A DNA stretch of 64,000 nt. Source: Acuticoccus sp. MNP-M23. Its GTDB lineage: Bacteria; Pseudomonadota; Alphaproteobacteria; Rhizobiales; Amorphaceae. The notes beneath the pieces were generated by a model. That model worked only from the letters and a program-made list of their open reading frames with translations. It searched no databases and was not told the origin of the DNA. Both the position numbers and the translations under genes were made by a program. The stretch is from contig NZ_CP133480.1 in NCBI RefSeq assembly GCF_031195445.1, forward strand, positions 868,001 to 932,000. The letters run 5' to 3'. Below, piece after piece: positions 1 to 8,098 of this stretch; positions within the stretch are counted from its first letter, which is position 1, and every line of letters starts with the position of its first letter.

Positions 1-11
1 CCCGTGCCGCC

Positions 12-623
12 GTGCGCGCAACGCGCAAGAAGATCACGCGCGCCGACCCCGACACGCTCGACCTCCTCCTCACCGAAGCCCGCACGCACTATGGCTGGCA
101 GGACCGCCCGGTCGCAGACGAGACCCTTCGCGAAATGTACGACATCGCGAAGATGGGTCCCACCTCCATGAACCAGCAGCCCATGCGCATCCTGTTCATC
201 CGCTCGGCCGAAGCCAAGGCGAAGCTGGAGCCGCTGATGATGGAGGGCAACCGCGCCAAGACGATGTCAGCCCCCGTGGTCGCCATCGTCGGCTACGACA
301 CGAACTTTTACGAAAAGCTGCCCGAGCTGTTCCCGCCCGTGCCGAAGGCGAAGCAGATGTACGAGGGCAACGACGCCATGATCGAGGATCACGGCTTTCG
401 CAACGGCACGCTGCAGGCCGCCTACCTGATGATTGCAGCGCGCGCGGTGGGTCTGGACGTCGGCCCGATGTCCGGCTTCGACAAGGGCGGGGTCGATGCG
501 GCCTTCTTCGCCGGCACGGCGATCAAGACCAACTTCATCATCAACCTCGGCTATGCGGACGAAGACAAGCTGTTCCGCCGCCTGCCGCGCATCCCCTTCG
601 AAGAGGCGACAACCACCGTCTGA
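12..623 (+). CDS. rutE: Malonic semialdehyde reductase, nitroreductase family (RutE-like)
   Basis: Likely FMN-dependent reductase turning malonic semialdehyde into 3-hydroxypropionate, the last step of the Rut pyrimidine-degradation pathway. The 203-residue product follows E. coli RutE (196 aa) along its length: the FMN-contact segment GPTSMNQQP lies at residues 49-57, and GPMSGFD and NLGYADE segments follow in the C-terminal half. The start is uncertain. A GTG at 12 is used here, but the frame is open to the left edge and the first ATG in frame falls inside the conserved fold, so the true start may lie outside the window. The gene ends 4 nt from the convergent ArgE-like gene. No other rut gene is in view, so a role in reducing another semialdehyde, for example from the neighbouring polyamine genes, is possible. 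Confidence 0.8.
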   Translation: MRATRKKITRADPDTLDLLLTEARTHYGWQDRPVADETLREMYDIAKMGPTSMNQQPMRILFIRSAEAKAKLEPLMMEGNRAKTMSAPVVAIVGYDTNFYEKLPELFPPVPKAKQMYEGNDAMIEDHGFRNGTLQAAYLMIAARAVGLDVGPMSGFDKGGVDAAFFAGTAIKTNFIINLGYADEDKLFRRLPRIPFEEATTTV

Positions 624-627
624 CGGT

Positions 628-1824
628 TCAGCGGCAGCAATCGTCCACGACCCGTGCGATGAACGTGAGGCCGGCGGCAATCTGGCCGTCGGTGATCCAC
701 TCTTCTGGCTGGTGCATGGCGGCGAACTCGCCGGGGCCGAACACCACGGTGTCGATCCCGGCGGCCTGCAGGTAGCCGGCATCGGTGCCGAAGGAGACGA
801 CGCCGGGCGCCTCATCGGTCCACAACCGCCGGACAAGATCGGCAGCCCGGCAGTTCGCGTGCGGCGCGAGGCCGAGACAGCGCGCAATCACCTCGGTCTT
901 GATGCTGGCCTCACGGTCCCGCGCGTGAAGGCGCTGCGCAAGCGCCGCGGCATGGCTCTCGATGCCGGCAAAGATCGCATCGCCGTCCTCGTAAGGCAGC
1001 GGGCGGACCTCCCAGTCAAAATGGCAGATGTTGGCGATGGCGTTGCGCGCCTCGCCGCCGGCAACCCGCCCGATATTGATGGTGGCGTAGGGCGGCAGAA
1101 ACGGCGTTTGCGCGTGCGGGCTTTGCGACAGCGCGTCGGCACGGCGGACGATTTCGGCCATCAGAAGGGAGGCTGCATGAACCGCGCTCACCTTGCCCGT
1201 GGGGTTGGAGGCATGCCCGCTGGACCCGGTGACCGTGGTGGTCAGCTCAAGCAGCGCGCGGTGCGCACTGACCGGCACCATCCCCGTCGGCTCACCCACA
1301 ATGGCGGCGGCCGGTGCAATGCCATTGGCCGCCAGAAATGCCCCCACTTGCGCCGCGCCGAAGCAGCCCTCCTCCTCGTCGAAGGTGAAAATGAAGTGGA
1401 TCGGCCGCTTCAGCCGCCCGGCCTCGGCTGCAATCAGCGGTGCTGCGGCCAGGCACATGGCCAGAAAGCCCTTCATGTCCACCGCGCCGCGCCCGATCAA
1501 CCGCTCACCGTCGCGCCGCAGCCGGAACGGATCGGCGCACCAGCCCGCCGGATCGGCCGGCACCACATCCATGTGGCCGCACAGGACCACGCCGCCGGAC
1601 AGGCCGTCGCCGAAGGTGGCGACCACGTTGGCGCGCGTGCCGTCCGCGTGGCGGTCGATCAGCGTCGTTGCGCCGAAGCACTCCAGCCGGGCGGCGATAT
1701 AGTCGACAATGTTGCCGTTGGGGAGGCCGGATACCGTGGGAAACCCCACGAGATCGGCCAGAATTGCCGCGGCCTCCGCCTGCATGCCGGCGTGGTCGGT
1801 GGGCGCGGTGTCATTCAACGACAT
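628..1824 (-). CDS. argE: M20 family deacetylase, acetylornithine deacetylase-like (ArgE)
   Basis: Zinc amidohydrolase of the ArgE/DapE/CPG2 family, 398 aa. It shows the M20 metal-site pattern: GHMDVVP with H84 and D86, GRGAVDMKG with D116, and a DEEE segment with the catalytic Glu at about 150-151. The overall sequence resembles acetylornithine deacetylases, which release acetate from N-acetylornithine. The ATG at 1824 is preferred over an upstream in-frame start because it has a GAGAG site and overlaps the stop of the M24 gene by 14 nt, implying translational coupling. It is the last gene of the polyamine-type operon. Its partner, an ectoine-hydrolase-like protein, raises the alternative that it deacetylates N-acetyl-diaminobutyrate or a similar N-acyl diamine; that is inference. 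An arginine-biosynthetic role cannot be excluded. Confidence 0.8.
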   Translation of the reverse strand: MSLNDTAPTDHAGMQAEAAAILADLVGFPTVSGLPNGNIVDYIAARLECFGATTLIDRHADGTRANVVATFGDGLSGGVVLCGHMDVVPADPAGWCADPFRLRRDGERLIGRGAVDMKGFLAMCLAAAPLIAAEAGRLKRPIHFIFTFDEEEGCFGAAQVGAFLAANGIAPAAAIVGEPTGMVPVSAHRALLELTTTVTGSSGHASNPTGKVSAVHAASLLMAEIVRRADALSQSPHAQTPFLPPYATINIGRVAGGEARNAIANICHFDWEVRPLPYEDGDAIFAGIESHAAALAQRLHARDREASIKTEVIARCLGLAPHANCRAADLVRRLWTDEAPGVVSFGTDAGYLQAAGIDTVVFGPGEFAAMHQPEEWITDGQIAAGLTFIARVVDDCCR

Positions 1825-2983
1825 GCACGTCTCTCGGAAAGCTGGTGAGGCAGATGGCGTCATTCTCGCGCACGTGGATGGTCTCGCTGATTTCCATGCC
1901 CCAGTCCGCCATCCACATGCCGAGGATGATGTGGACCACGGCGTTTTCCGGCACGGTCACCGTGGCGCCGGGCCGGAAGCTCAAGGTTCGCTCGCCCCAG
2001 TCCGGCCCGTAGCCGACGCCGATGGAATAGCCGATGCGGCTTTCCTTTTCGAGGCCGTGCTTGTCTAGCACCCGCTGCCAGGCGGCGTGGACGTCCTGCG
2101 CCATCACGCCCGCCTTGAGGCTCGCCAGCACCGCGTCCATGCCTTCCTCCACGGCGGCGGCGGTGTCGAGCAGGGTCTGCGGCGGCTTGCCGAGGTGGGC
2201 GGTGCGGGCAAGGCCGGCATTGTAGCGCCTGCGGCAGCCGCCCAGCTCGAACCCGATGGTGCGGTCGTTGACGAACGGCTCGTCGTCCCACAGCGGATGC
2301 GCGGTGGAGCCGCGGTCGCCGGGCATCACCAGCGGATGCACGGCGGTGAGGTCGCCGCCGAATTCGGCCGTCCCCCTGAGCTGGGCCGCCACAACCTCTG
2401 CCATCAGCGAGGCTTGCCGCACGCCGGGGCGCAAATGGTCGAAAGCGGCTTGCATGGCAAGGCCGGCAAGGGTCGCCGCCTCGCGCATCATCCGGAGTTC
2501 CGCCGGGCTTTTCACGAGGCGGCACCAGTTGACGACGAGGTTGGCATCGGTGAAGCGGGCGTTCGGCAGGCCGGTCCGCAGCGCGTCCAGCGTCCGCGGC
2601 GTGAAGTGGTGGCCGTCGCTCTCGTAGCCGATTGTGGCAGTGCCGAGGCCGAGCTTTTCGATCTCACCGGCCATATGGTCACCGGGGTGCCGGTCGTCCC
2701 GGTGGACGAACGTGTCCGGGTAGGGCCGCACATCCGCTTCGTCGATGTAGGTGGTGAACCTGGTGGCGCCGGAATCCATCATGCGGCCCAGCCAGAGGGG
2801 CCGCTCGCCGGGGCGGAACACCACCATTTGCGGCATGTAGAAGGACCAGGCATCGTAGCCCGTCAGCCAGTTCATGCTGGAGGGGTCGGTGACGAGAAGC
2901 GCATCGAGCTCGGCCGCCTCCACCGCCGCTGCGACCTTCGCCTCACGCGCCGCATATTCGGCTCTGGAAAATGGGGGCGCCAT
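1811..2983 (-). CDS. M24 (creatinase/prolidase fold) hydrolase, ectoine hydrolase-like (DoeA/EutD)
   Basis: 390-aa pita-bread-fold hydrolase. N-terminal creatinase domain about 1-160, then the M24 domain. The sequence tracks DoeA/EutD, the enzyme that opens the cyclic amidine ring of ectoine, including LTGYDAWSFY near residue 40-49, WDDEP near 232 and PDWGERT near 328. The usual metal-binding Asp pair is altered: one position is Glu in FELGG (E246) and the other is Gly in YNAGLART (G257), while E367 near the C terminus is kept. This degenerate metal site is shared with EutD-type and creatinase-type members rather than true aminopeptidase P. ATG at 2983 follows a GGGAGAGA site. The gene lies 26 nt after the agmatinase gene and overlaps the ArgE-like gene. 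Substrate not proven; ectoine, creatine-like or other N-acyl/guanidino compounds are candidates. Confidence 0.78.
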   Translation of the reverse strand: MAPPFSRAEYAAREAKVAAAVEAAELDALLVTDPSSMNWLTGYDAWSFYMPQMVVFRPGERPLWLGRMMDSGATRFTTYIDEADVRPYPDTFVHRDDRHPGDHMAGEIEKLGLGTATIGYESDGHHFTPRTLDALRTGLPNARFTDANLVVNWCRLVKSPAELRMMREAATLAGLAMQAAFDHLRPGVRQASLMAEVVAAQLRGTAEFGGDLTAVHPLVMPGDRGSTAHPLWDDEPFVNDRTIGFELGGCRRRYNAGLARTAHLGKPPQTLLDTAAAVEEGMDAVLASLKAGVMAQDVHAAWQRVLDKHGLEKESRIGYSIGVGYGPDWGERTLSFRPGATVTVPENAVVHIILGMWMADWGMEISETIHVRENDAICLTSFPRDVHVVE

Positions 2984-3009
2984 GGGTCTCTCCCGCTCGG
3001 TTGTTGCCG

Positions 3010-3957
3010 CTATCCGGCGCGGTCTGCGCCGAAGAGGCCGATCATCGCCATGGCCATGGTCGCCGCCGCCAGCGCGGTGATCTCCGCATGGTCGTAGGCG
3101 GGCGCCACCTCCACAATATCCATGCCGACAATGGGAAGACCCGCCAGCGCCCAAAGGATGCGCTCCGCCTTGTTGGTGGACGGGCCGCCGCACACCGGCG
3201 TGCCGGTGCCGGGCGCATACGCCGGATCCAGAAAGTCGATATCGAAAGTGAGGTAGAGGGGGCCTTCGCCGGCCCGCTTGGTGATGGCGGCGGCAAGGCT
3301 TGCGGGGGTCTCGTCGGCAACGCGGTCAGCGTCGATGATCGCCATCCCGTGGGTATCCGCGTTGCCGGAGCGGATGCCGATCTGCGCGGAGCGGGCCGGG
3401 TCTATGATGCCCTCTCGGATGGCGCGCCGGAACATGGTGCCATGGTCGAGCCGGTCGCCATCGTCCACCCAGGTATCGGAGTGGGAATCGAACTGAATGA
3501 GGCCGAGCGGGCCGTGCTTCGCCGCATGCGCCTTGAGGAGCGGGTAGCTGACGAAGTGGTCGCCGCCGAGCGAGAGCAGCCGCGCGCCGGTGGCAAGGAT
3601 CTCGGCAGCGCGGGCCTCCACGATCTCGGCAAGGCGGTGCGGCTGGCCGGTGACGATGGCAACGTCCCCGGTGTCGACGACCGCCAGCGTCTCGAACGGG
3701 TCGCCGCTCCAGCGCCACGGGCCGCCGGGCCACGCAAGATTGGTGGAGGCGGCGCGGATCGCGCGGGGGCCGAATCTCGCGCCGGGGCGGTTGGTGACGG
3801 CCTGATCGAACGGGATGCCGAGGACGGCGACGTCCGCGCCTGTGGCGTCGGCGCTGTAACGGCGGCGGAACAGGCTGGTGGCGCCGGCGAACCAGTTTTC
3901 CTCGTCCGTGCCGTAGAGACCGCCGCGAAAGGCGCGGTCCTGCCCTTCCCCGCTCAC
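3010..3957 (-). CDS. speB: Agmatinase / guanidino hydrolase, ureohydrolase family
   Basis: Binuclear manganese ureohydrolase that would split agmatine or another guanidino acid or amine into urea plus an amine. The 315 aa carry the family metal motifs: GGDH at 131-134, D157-x-H159-x-D161 in FDSHSD, and DIDFLDP with D239 and D241. The middle motif has Ser where agmatinases usually have Ala (FDAH). It starts with GTG at 3957, whose bases overlap the TGA stop of potI (GTGA), so translation is coupled to the permease gene. Position inside a polyamine ABC transporter operon supports a diamine or guanidine substrate; guanidinobutyrase or guanidinopropionase activity is equally compatible with the motifs. 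Confidence 0.83.
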   Translation of the reverse strand: MSGEGQDRAFRGGLYGTDEENWFAGATSLFRRRYSADATGADVAVLGIPFDQAVTNRPGARFGPRAIRAASTNLAWPGGPWRWSGDPFETLAVVDTGDVAIVTGQPHRLAEIVEARAAEILATGARLLSLGGDHFVSYPLLKAHAAKHGPLGLIQFDSHSDTWVDDGDRLDHGTMFRRAIREGIIDPARSAQIGIRSGNADTHGMAIIDADRVADETPASLAAAITKRAGEGPLYLTFDIDFLDPAYAPGTGTPVCGGPSTNKAERILWALAGLPIVGMDIVEVAPAYDHAEITALAAATMAMAMIGLFGADRAG

Positions 3958-4748
3958 CGCGCGTCACGCCTTGCGGTGTGCCACTTGCCGGCAAGGGTGG
4001 CGGCCATCACGCCGGATGCCACCAGCGCAATGAGGATGGTGCAGGCGGCGTTGATCTCCGGCGACACGCCAAGGCGCACGGACGAGAAGATCCGCATCGG
4101 CAAGGTTGTGGAGCCGGGGCCGGACACAAAGCTCGCGATCACCAGATCGTCCAGCGACAGGGTGAACGCCAGAAGCCACCCGGCAATCACCGCAGGGGCG
4201 ATGTTGGGGAGCGTCACCGTGAGAAACGCCAGCCAGGGCGGGGCGCCAAGGTCGCGCGCGGCCTCTTCAAGGCTGTTGTCGAACGCAATCAGGCGGGACT
4301 GGACGACGACGGCCACATAGCAGAGCGCGAACGTGGTGTGGGCAATGGTGATCGTCCAGAACCCGCGGTCGAAGCCGATGGCGACGAATAGCAGGAGGAG
4401 CGAGAGGCCGGTGATGACTTCCGGCATCACCAGAGGCGCATAGGCCATAGCGGCAAAAAGAGTCTTGCCCGGCAAGCGGGTGGCGCGCACCAGCGCGACG
4501 GCGGCGAGCGTGCCGAGCACGGTCGCAAGCGTCGCGGTGGTGAGCCCTACCAGCAGCGACACCTTGGCGGCATCCAGCAACTGCGCGTTGTTGAAGAGCG
4601 AGACGTACCACTTGGTAGAGAACCCGCCCCACACCGTGACGAGGCTGGAGGCGTTGAAGCTGTAGACGATGAGGATGACGATCGGCAGGTAGAGGAAGGC
4701 AAAGCCGACCGTCAGCGAGACGATGTTGAAGGCGGAAAAGCGCTTCAC
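3954..4748 (-). CDS. potI: Spermidine/putrescine ABC transporter permease, PotI/PotC type
   Basis: Inner-membrane permease of 264 aa with a first hydrophobic segment near residues 8-30 and about six membrane segments in all. The cytoplasmic EAA loop is seen as EEAARDLGAPPWLAFLTVTLPNIAP, in pieces EEAARDLGAPP and LPNIAP, which contacts the ATPase. It would pair with PotH to import polyamines. Start is GTG at 4748, overlapping the TGA of potH (GTGA); its own stop overlaps the start of speB. Family and operon position are clear; substrate range between putrescine and spermidine cannot be told from sequence. Confidence 0.88.
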   Translation of the reverse strand: MKRFSAFNIVSLTVGFAFLYLPIVILIVYSFNASSLVTVWGGFSTKWYVSLFNNAQLLDAAKVSLLVGLTTATLATVLGTLAAVALVRATRLPGKTLFAAMAYAPLVMPEVITGLSLLLLFVAIGFDRGFWTITIAHTTFALCYVAVVVQSRLIAFDNSLEEAARDLGAPPWLAFLTVTLPNIAPAVIAGWLLAFTLSLDDLVIASFVSGPGSTTLPMRIFSSVRLGVSPEINAACTILIALVASGVMAATLAGKWHTARRDAR

Positions 4749-5656
4749 ATCGCTTGCCTTGACTGGGCGCGCTGGAAGAGCGCGATCGGCACCACCAGCA
4801 CCAGCACCAGGATCACCGCCACGGCGCTGGAAAGCGGCCAGTCCCGGTTGAGGAAAAACTCGTCCCAGAGCGTTTGCCCGATCATCAGCGTCTCGGAACC
4901 GCCGAGAAGGCTCGGGATGACGAACTCACCGACGGCGGGGATGAAGACGAGCAGGCAGCCGGCAAAGATGCCCGGCAGCGAAAGGCGCACGGTGATCTGC
5001 CAGAAGGCAAGCCAGGGCGGGCTGCCAAGGTCGGACGCGGCCTCGATCAGCGAGCGGTCCTGCCGCAGGAGCGAGGCGTAGATCGGCAAAATCATGAATG
5101 GCAGGTAGCCATAGACGATGCCGATATAGACCGCGACGTTGGTGTTGAGGATGGTCAGCGGCTCGGCGATCACGCCCAGCGACAGCAGGAACTCGTTGAG
5201 GAGTCCGTCGCGCTTGAGGATGCCGATCCACGCGTAGATGCGGATGAGGAACGAGGTCCAGAACGGCAGCACCACCAGCGCAAGGAGGACGGTGCGCCAC
5301 CCTTCCGGCGCGCGCGCCATGGCGTAGGCGATGGGGTAGCCGGCGAGGAGCGTCAGCACCGTGGAGATGGCGGCGATCCTGAGCGACGACAGGTAGGCGT
5401 TCACGTAAAGCGAGTCGGACGTCAGGAATTCGTAGTTGTAGCTGGTGAATTCGCGGAAGCTGGCCCAGAGGCCGGCAACGCCGTTTTCCAGAGAGAAGTT
5501 GGGCGTATAGGGCGGGATCGCGATCGCCATCTCGGAGAACGAGATTTTGAGGATGATCAGGAACGGCGCCATGAAGAAGAGCAGCAGCCACACATAAGGC
5601 GGCAGCGCTGCGATGAAGGCGCCGAGGTTGCGCCGCTTCGGCGCGGCATCGCTCAT
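4745..5656 (-). CDS. potH: Spermidine/putrescine ABC transporter permease, PotH/PotB type
   Basis: 303-aa inner-membrane permease, partner of PotI. It has an N-terminal hydrophobic segment at about residues 16-36, a large periplasmic loop to about residue 85 (typical of PotB/PotH), and the EAA loop IEAASDLGSPPWLAF in the C-terminal half. The ATG at 5656 lies 1 nt after the TGA of potG, and the gene ends in a GTGA overlap with potI. Expected to form the heterodimeric channel that receives polyamine from PotF and is driven by PotG. Confidence 0.88.
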   Translation of the reverse strand: MSDAAPKRRNLGAFIAALPPYVWLLLFFMAPFLIILKISFSEMAIAIPPYTPNFSLENGVAGLWASFREFTSYNYEFLTSDSLYVNAYLSSLRIAAISTVLTLLAGYPIAYAMARAPEGWRTVLLALVVLPFWTSFLIRIYAWIGILKRDGLLNEFLLSLGVIAEPLTILNTNVAVYIGIVYGYLPFMILPIYASLLRQDRSLIEAASDLGSPPWLAFWQITVRLSLPGIFAGCLLVFIPAVGEFVIPSLLGGSETLMIGQTLWDEFFLNRDWPLSSAVAVILVLVLVVPIALFQRAQSRQAM

Positions 5657-5657
5657 C

Positions 5658-6839
5658 TCAGCGGTCCAGGAAGATGGCGTCGGCGGGCGCGAACGTCAGC
5701 GCCACGCGGTCGTGCCAGGTGATGGGGTCTTCTTCCACGCGGCTGCGGTTGAACCGGCTCGCCTCGATCAGCGCGCCCGACGCGGTGCGCACCCGGTAGA
5801 GCGTATAGTCGCCCATGTAGGCAATGTCGTAGACCTCGCCGGCGAGGCGGTTGGGCGCATCAGGGGCGATTTCGTCCTCGCGCCGCATCGTCATCTTCTC
5901 GGGGCGGACGGCGGCGCAGCCGGCCATCCCGCTCTGCGCCCGCTCGTGCGGCGGCAGGCTGATCGCGGCAGCGCTCTCGCCGGTGTCCAGCGTCACGCCA
6001 TCGGGGCCTGCGGCGATGACGGTGCCTTCAATGAGGTTCACGTCGCCCACAAAGTCCGCAACGTAGCGGGAGGCGGGGGATTCGTAGATGTCGCCGGGCG
6101 GGGCGACCTGCTCGATCTTGCCGTCACGCATGATGGCGATGCGATCGGCCAGCACCATCGCCTCTTCCTGGTCGTGGGTGACGATGAGGAAGGTGATGCC
6201 GATGTCTTCCTGCAGGTTCATCAGCTCGAACTGGGTTTCGCCGCGCAGCTTCTTGTCCAGCGCGGCGAGCGGCTCGTCCAAGAGCAGGACGCGCGGGCGC
6301 TTGGCGAGCGAACGGGCGAGCGCGACGCGCTGGCGCTGGCCGCCGGAAAGCTGGTCGGGCTTGCGCCGCCCCTGCGCGGTGAGCTGGACGAGGGTCAGCA
6401 TCTCGTCGACGCGGGAGGCGATCTCCTTTTTCGGCAGCCCGTCACGGCGGAGGCCGAAGGCGATGTTGTCCCAGACCGAAAGGTGCGGAAACAGCGCGTA
6501 GGACTGGAACATCATGTTGATCGGCCGCTTGTGCGGCGGCACTCCGACAAGGCTCTGGCCATCCAGCCGCACGTCGCCGGCAGACGGCGCCTCGAAGCCC
6601 GCCAGAAGCCGCATCAGCGTGGTCTTGCCGCAGCCCGATGGCCCCAGCAGTGCAAAAAACTCGCGCGGGAAAATGTCGAGCGAGAGGCCGTCGACGGCGA
6701 CGGTATCGCCGTAGACCTTGGTCACGCCCTCGAAGCTGATGAGGGGCTCCACAGCCGGGTCTTCCCACGGCGCGAACGCCCGCTTGGGCTGCGGACGGCG
6801 GGCGGCGGCGGGCGTTGCGGCGGTCTGGGGGTTGGTCAC
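5658..6839 (-). CDS. potG: Spermidine/putrescine ABC transporter ATP-binding protein
   Basis: 393-aa importer ATPase. Walker A GPSGCGKTT at residues 66-74, Q-loop in FQSYALFPHL, signature LSGGQRQRV, Walker B LLLDEP, and a C-terminal TOBE region from about residue 290. An Ala/Pro-rich N-terminal extension of about 30 residues precedes the domain, as in many alphaproteobacterial PotG proteins. Start is GTG at 6839. The gap to the upstream potF holds a short hairpin, which may lower expression of the membrane and ATPase genes relative to the binding protein. Confidence 0.9.
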   Translation of the reverse strand: MTNPQTAATPAAARRPQPKRAFAPWEDPAVEPLISFEGVTKVYGDTVAVDGLSLDIFPREFFALLGPSGCGKTTLMRLLAGFEAPSAGDVRLDGQSLVGVPPHKRPINMMFQSYALFPHLSVWDNIAFGLRRDGLPKKEIASRVDEMLTLVQLTAQGRRKPDQLSGGQRQRVALARSLAKRPRVLLLDEPLAALDKKLRGETQFELMNLQEDIGITFLIVTHDQEEAMVLADRIAIMRDGKIEQVAPPGDIYESPASRYVADFVGDVNLIEGTVIAAGPDGVTLDTGESAAAISLPPHERAQSGMAGCAAVRPEKMTMRREDEIAPDAPNRLAGEVYDIAYMGDYTLYRVRTASGALIEASRFNRSRVEEDPITWHDRVALTFAPADAIFLDR

Positions 6840-6857
6840 GGGCTGAGCCTTGCAAGG

Positions 6858-6873
6858 GGGCGCCGAAGCGCCC
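6858..6873 (-). promoter_or_regulatory. Intercistronic hairpin between potF and potG
   Basis: On the transcribed strand the sequence reads GGGCGC-TTCG-GCGCCC: a perfect 6-bp stem closed by C-G around a UUCG loop, the exceptionally stable C(UUCG)G tetraloop. It sits between the potF stop and the potG start without a following T-run. Such hairpins after a binding-protein gene commonly protect the upstream mRNA from 3' decay so that more binding protein is made; that role here is inferred. Confidence 0.6.
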
Positions 6874-6881
6874 GCCTCCTA

Positions 6882-7967
6882 TTACTGGCCGGATTTAACG
6901 CGGGTCCACTCGCGCGTTGCGACTCGCTGGGCGCGCGGCTCGAGCGCCTTCACGGTGAAGAGGTTGTCCATCACCTCGTCCGACGGATAGACGGCCGGGT
7001 CGGTCCGCACGTCTTCGTCGATCAGGTCGAGCGAGGCGGCGTTGGCGTTGGCGTAGCTCACATAGTCGGTGACCTTGGCGATGACGTCCGGCTTCATGAT
7101 GAAGTTGAGGAAAGCATGGGCGTTTTCCCTGTTGGGGGCGTCAGCGGGGATCGCCATCATGTCGAACCACATCTGCGCGCCCTCCTTGGGGATCACGTAT
7201 TTCACCGTCACGCCGTTGTCCGCCTCATCGGCGCGGTCGCGCGCTTGCAACACGTCACCCGACCAGCCCACCGCGAGGCAGATGTCACCGCCCGCAAGGC
7301 CGTTGATGTACTCTGAGGAGTGGAATTTCTGCACGTAGGGGCGGATCTTCTGGACCAGGTCCGCCGCGGCCTTGATGTCGTCCGGGTCGGTGGAGTTGGG
7401 ATCCTTGCCGATATACTGGAGCGCTGCGGGCAGGATGTCGGACGGGGAGTCCAGAAGCTGAACGCCGCAGTCGGCGAACTTGGAGACGATTTCGGGGTCG
7501 AACACCATGTCCCAGCTGTCGACCGGCGCGTCCGGCATCCGCTCCAGGATCTTGTCTTCAACGTAGCCGAAGCCCGTGGTGCCCCACATGTAGGGGATCG
7601 CGTGCTCGGCGTTGGCGTCGTACTTGTCGGTCTGCTTCAGGATCTTGTCCCAAAGGTTCTTGAAGTTGGGCAGTTCGGCCTTGTCCAGCTCACCGAACAC
7701 GCCCGCCTGGATCTGGCGTGACAGGAAGTAGGCGGTCGGAACCACAACATCGTAACCGGAACCGCTGGCGAGAAGTTTTGCTTCGAGCAGCTCGTTGGAA
7801 TCGAAAACGTCATACTGAACCTTGATGCCGGTTTCTTCGGTAAACTCGGCCAGGATCGAGTCGTCGATGTAATCGGACCAGTTGTAGACGTTGACGACAC
7901 CGTCAGCCATGGCCGGTCCGGCGCCGATGAGAAGGGCGGCAACGGCCGCCTGCATGGTGCGCTTCAT
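6882..7967 (-). CDS. potF: Polyamine ABC transporter periplasmic binding protein, PotF/PotD type
   Basis: Secreted polyamine receptor of 361 aa. A Sec signal peptide (MKRTMQ then a hydrophobic run to AMADG, cleavage near residue 20) precedes the mature start VVNVYNWSDYID, which is the hallmark N terminus of PotF/PotD proteins. Family residues recur at YDVVVPTAYFL, GTTGFGYV and AVGWSGDVLQARDRA. The ATG at 7967 was chosen because it begins the signal peptide and follows AGAGGGAA. It is the first transporter gene and lies downstream of the aminotransferase on the same strand, with about 130 nt between them that may hold its own promoter. Confidence 0.9.
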   Translation of the reverse strand: MKRTMQAAVAALLIGAGPAMADGVVNVYNWSDYIDDSILAEFTEETGIKVQYDVFDSNELLEAKLLASGSGYDVVVPTAYFLSRQIQAGVFGELDKAELPNFKNLWDKILKQTDKYDANAEHAIPYMWGTTGFGYVEDKILERMPDAPVDSWDMVFDPEIVSKFADCGVQLLDSPSDILPAALQYIGKDPNSTDPDDIKAAADLVQKIRPYVQKFHSSEYINGLAGGDICLAVGWSGDVLQARDRADEADNGVTVKYVIPKEGAQMWFDMMAIPADAPNRENAHAFLNFIMKPDVIAKVTDYVSYANANAASLDLIDEDVRTDPAVYPSDEVMDNLFTVKALEPRAQRVATREWTRVKSGQ

Positions 7968-8098
7968 GATGAATTCCCTCTGGCGCCCGCTGAGGCGCGC
8001 ATTCCGTCGATTGTGCAGCAAGCCGGATGCCAGGGTCTGCCGCGTTGATTGCGGCCACTCTTCCCCATGCACCGGCAACGATCAAGCCGGGATTATCC

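Noticed and set aside
22-1000. A full Rut (uracil degradation) operon around rutE
   Set aside because: Only the RutE-like gene is visible, and the next gene is convergent, so nothing supports a rut operon inside the window.
1811-2983. Calling the M24 protein Xaa-Pro aminopeptidase
   Set aside because: Two metal-ligand aspartates of the M24 peptidases are replaced by Glu and Gly, as in EutD/creatinase-like members, so peptidase activity is not supported.
5613-7316. 567-codon open frame on the plus strand
   Set aside because: Antisense to potG and potF, which have full family motifs; no family match.
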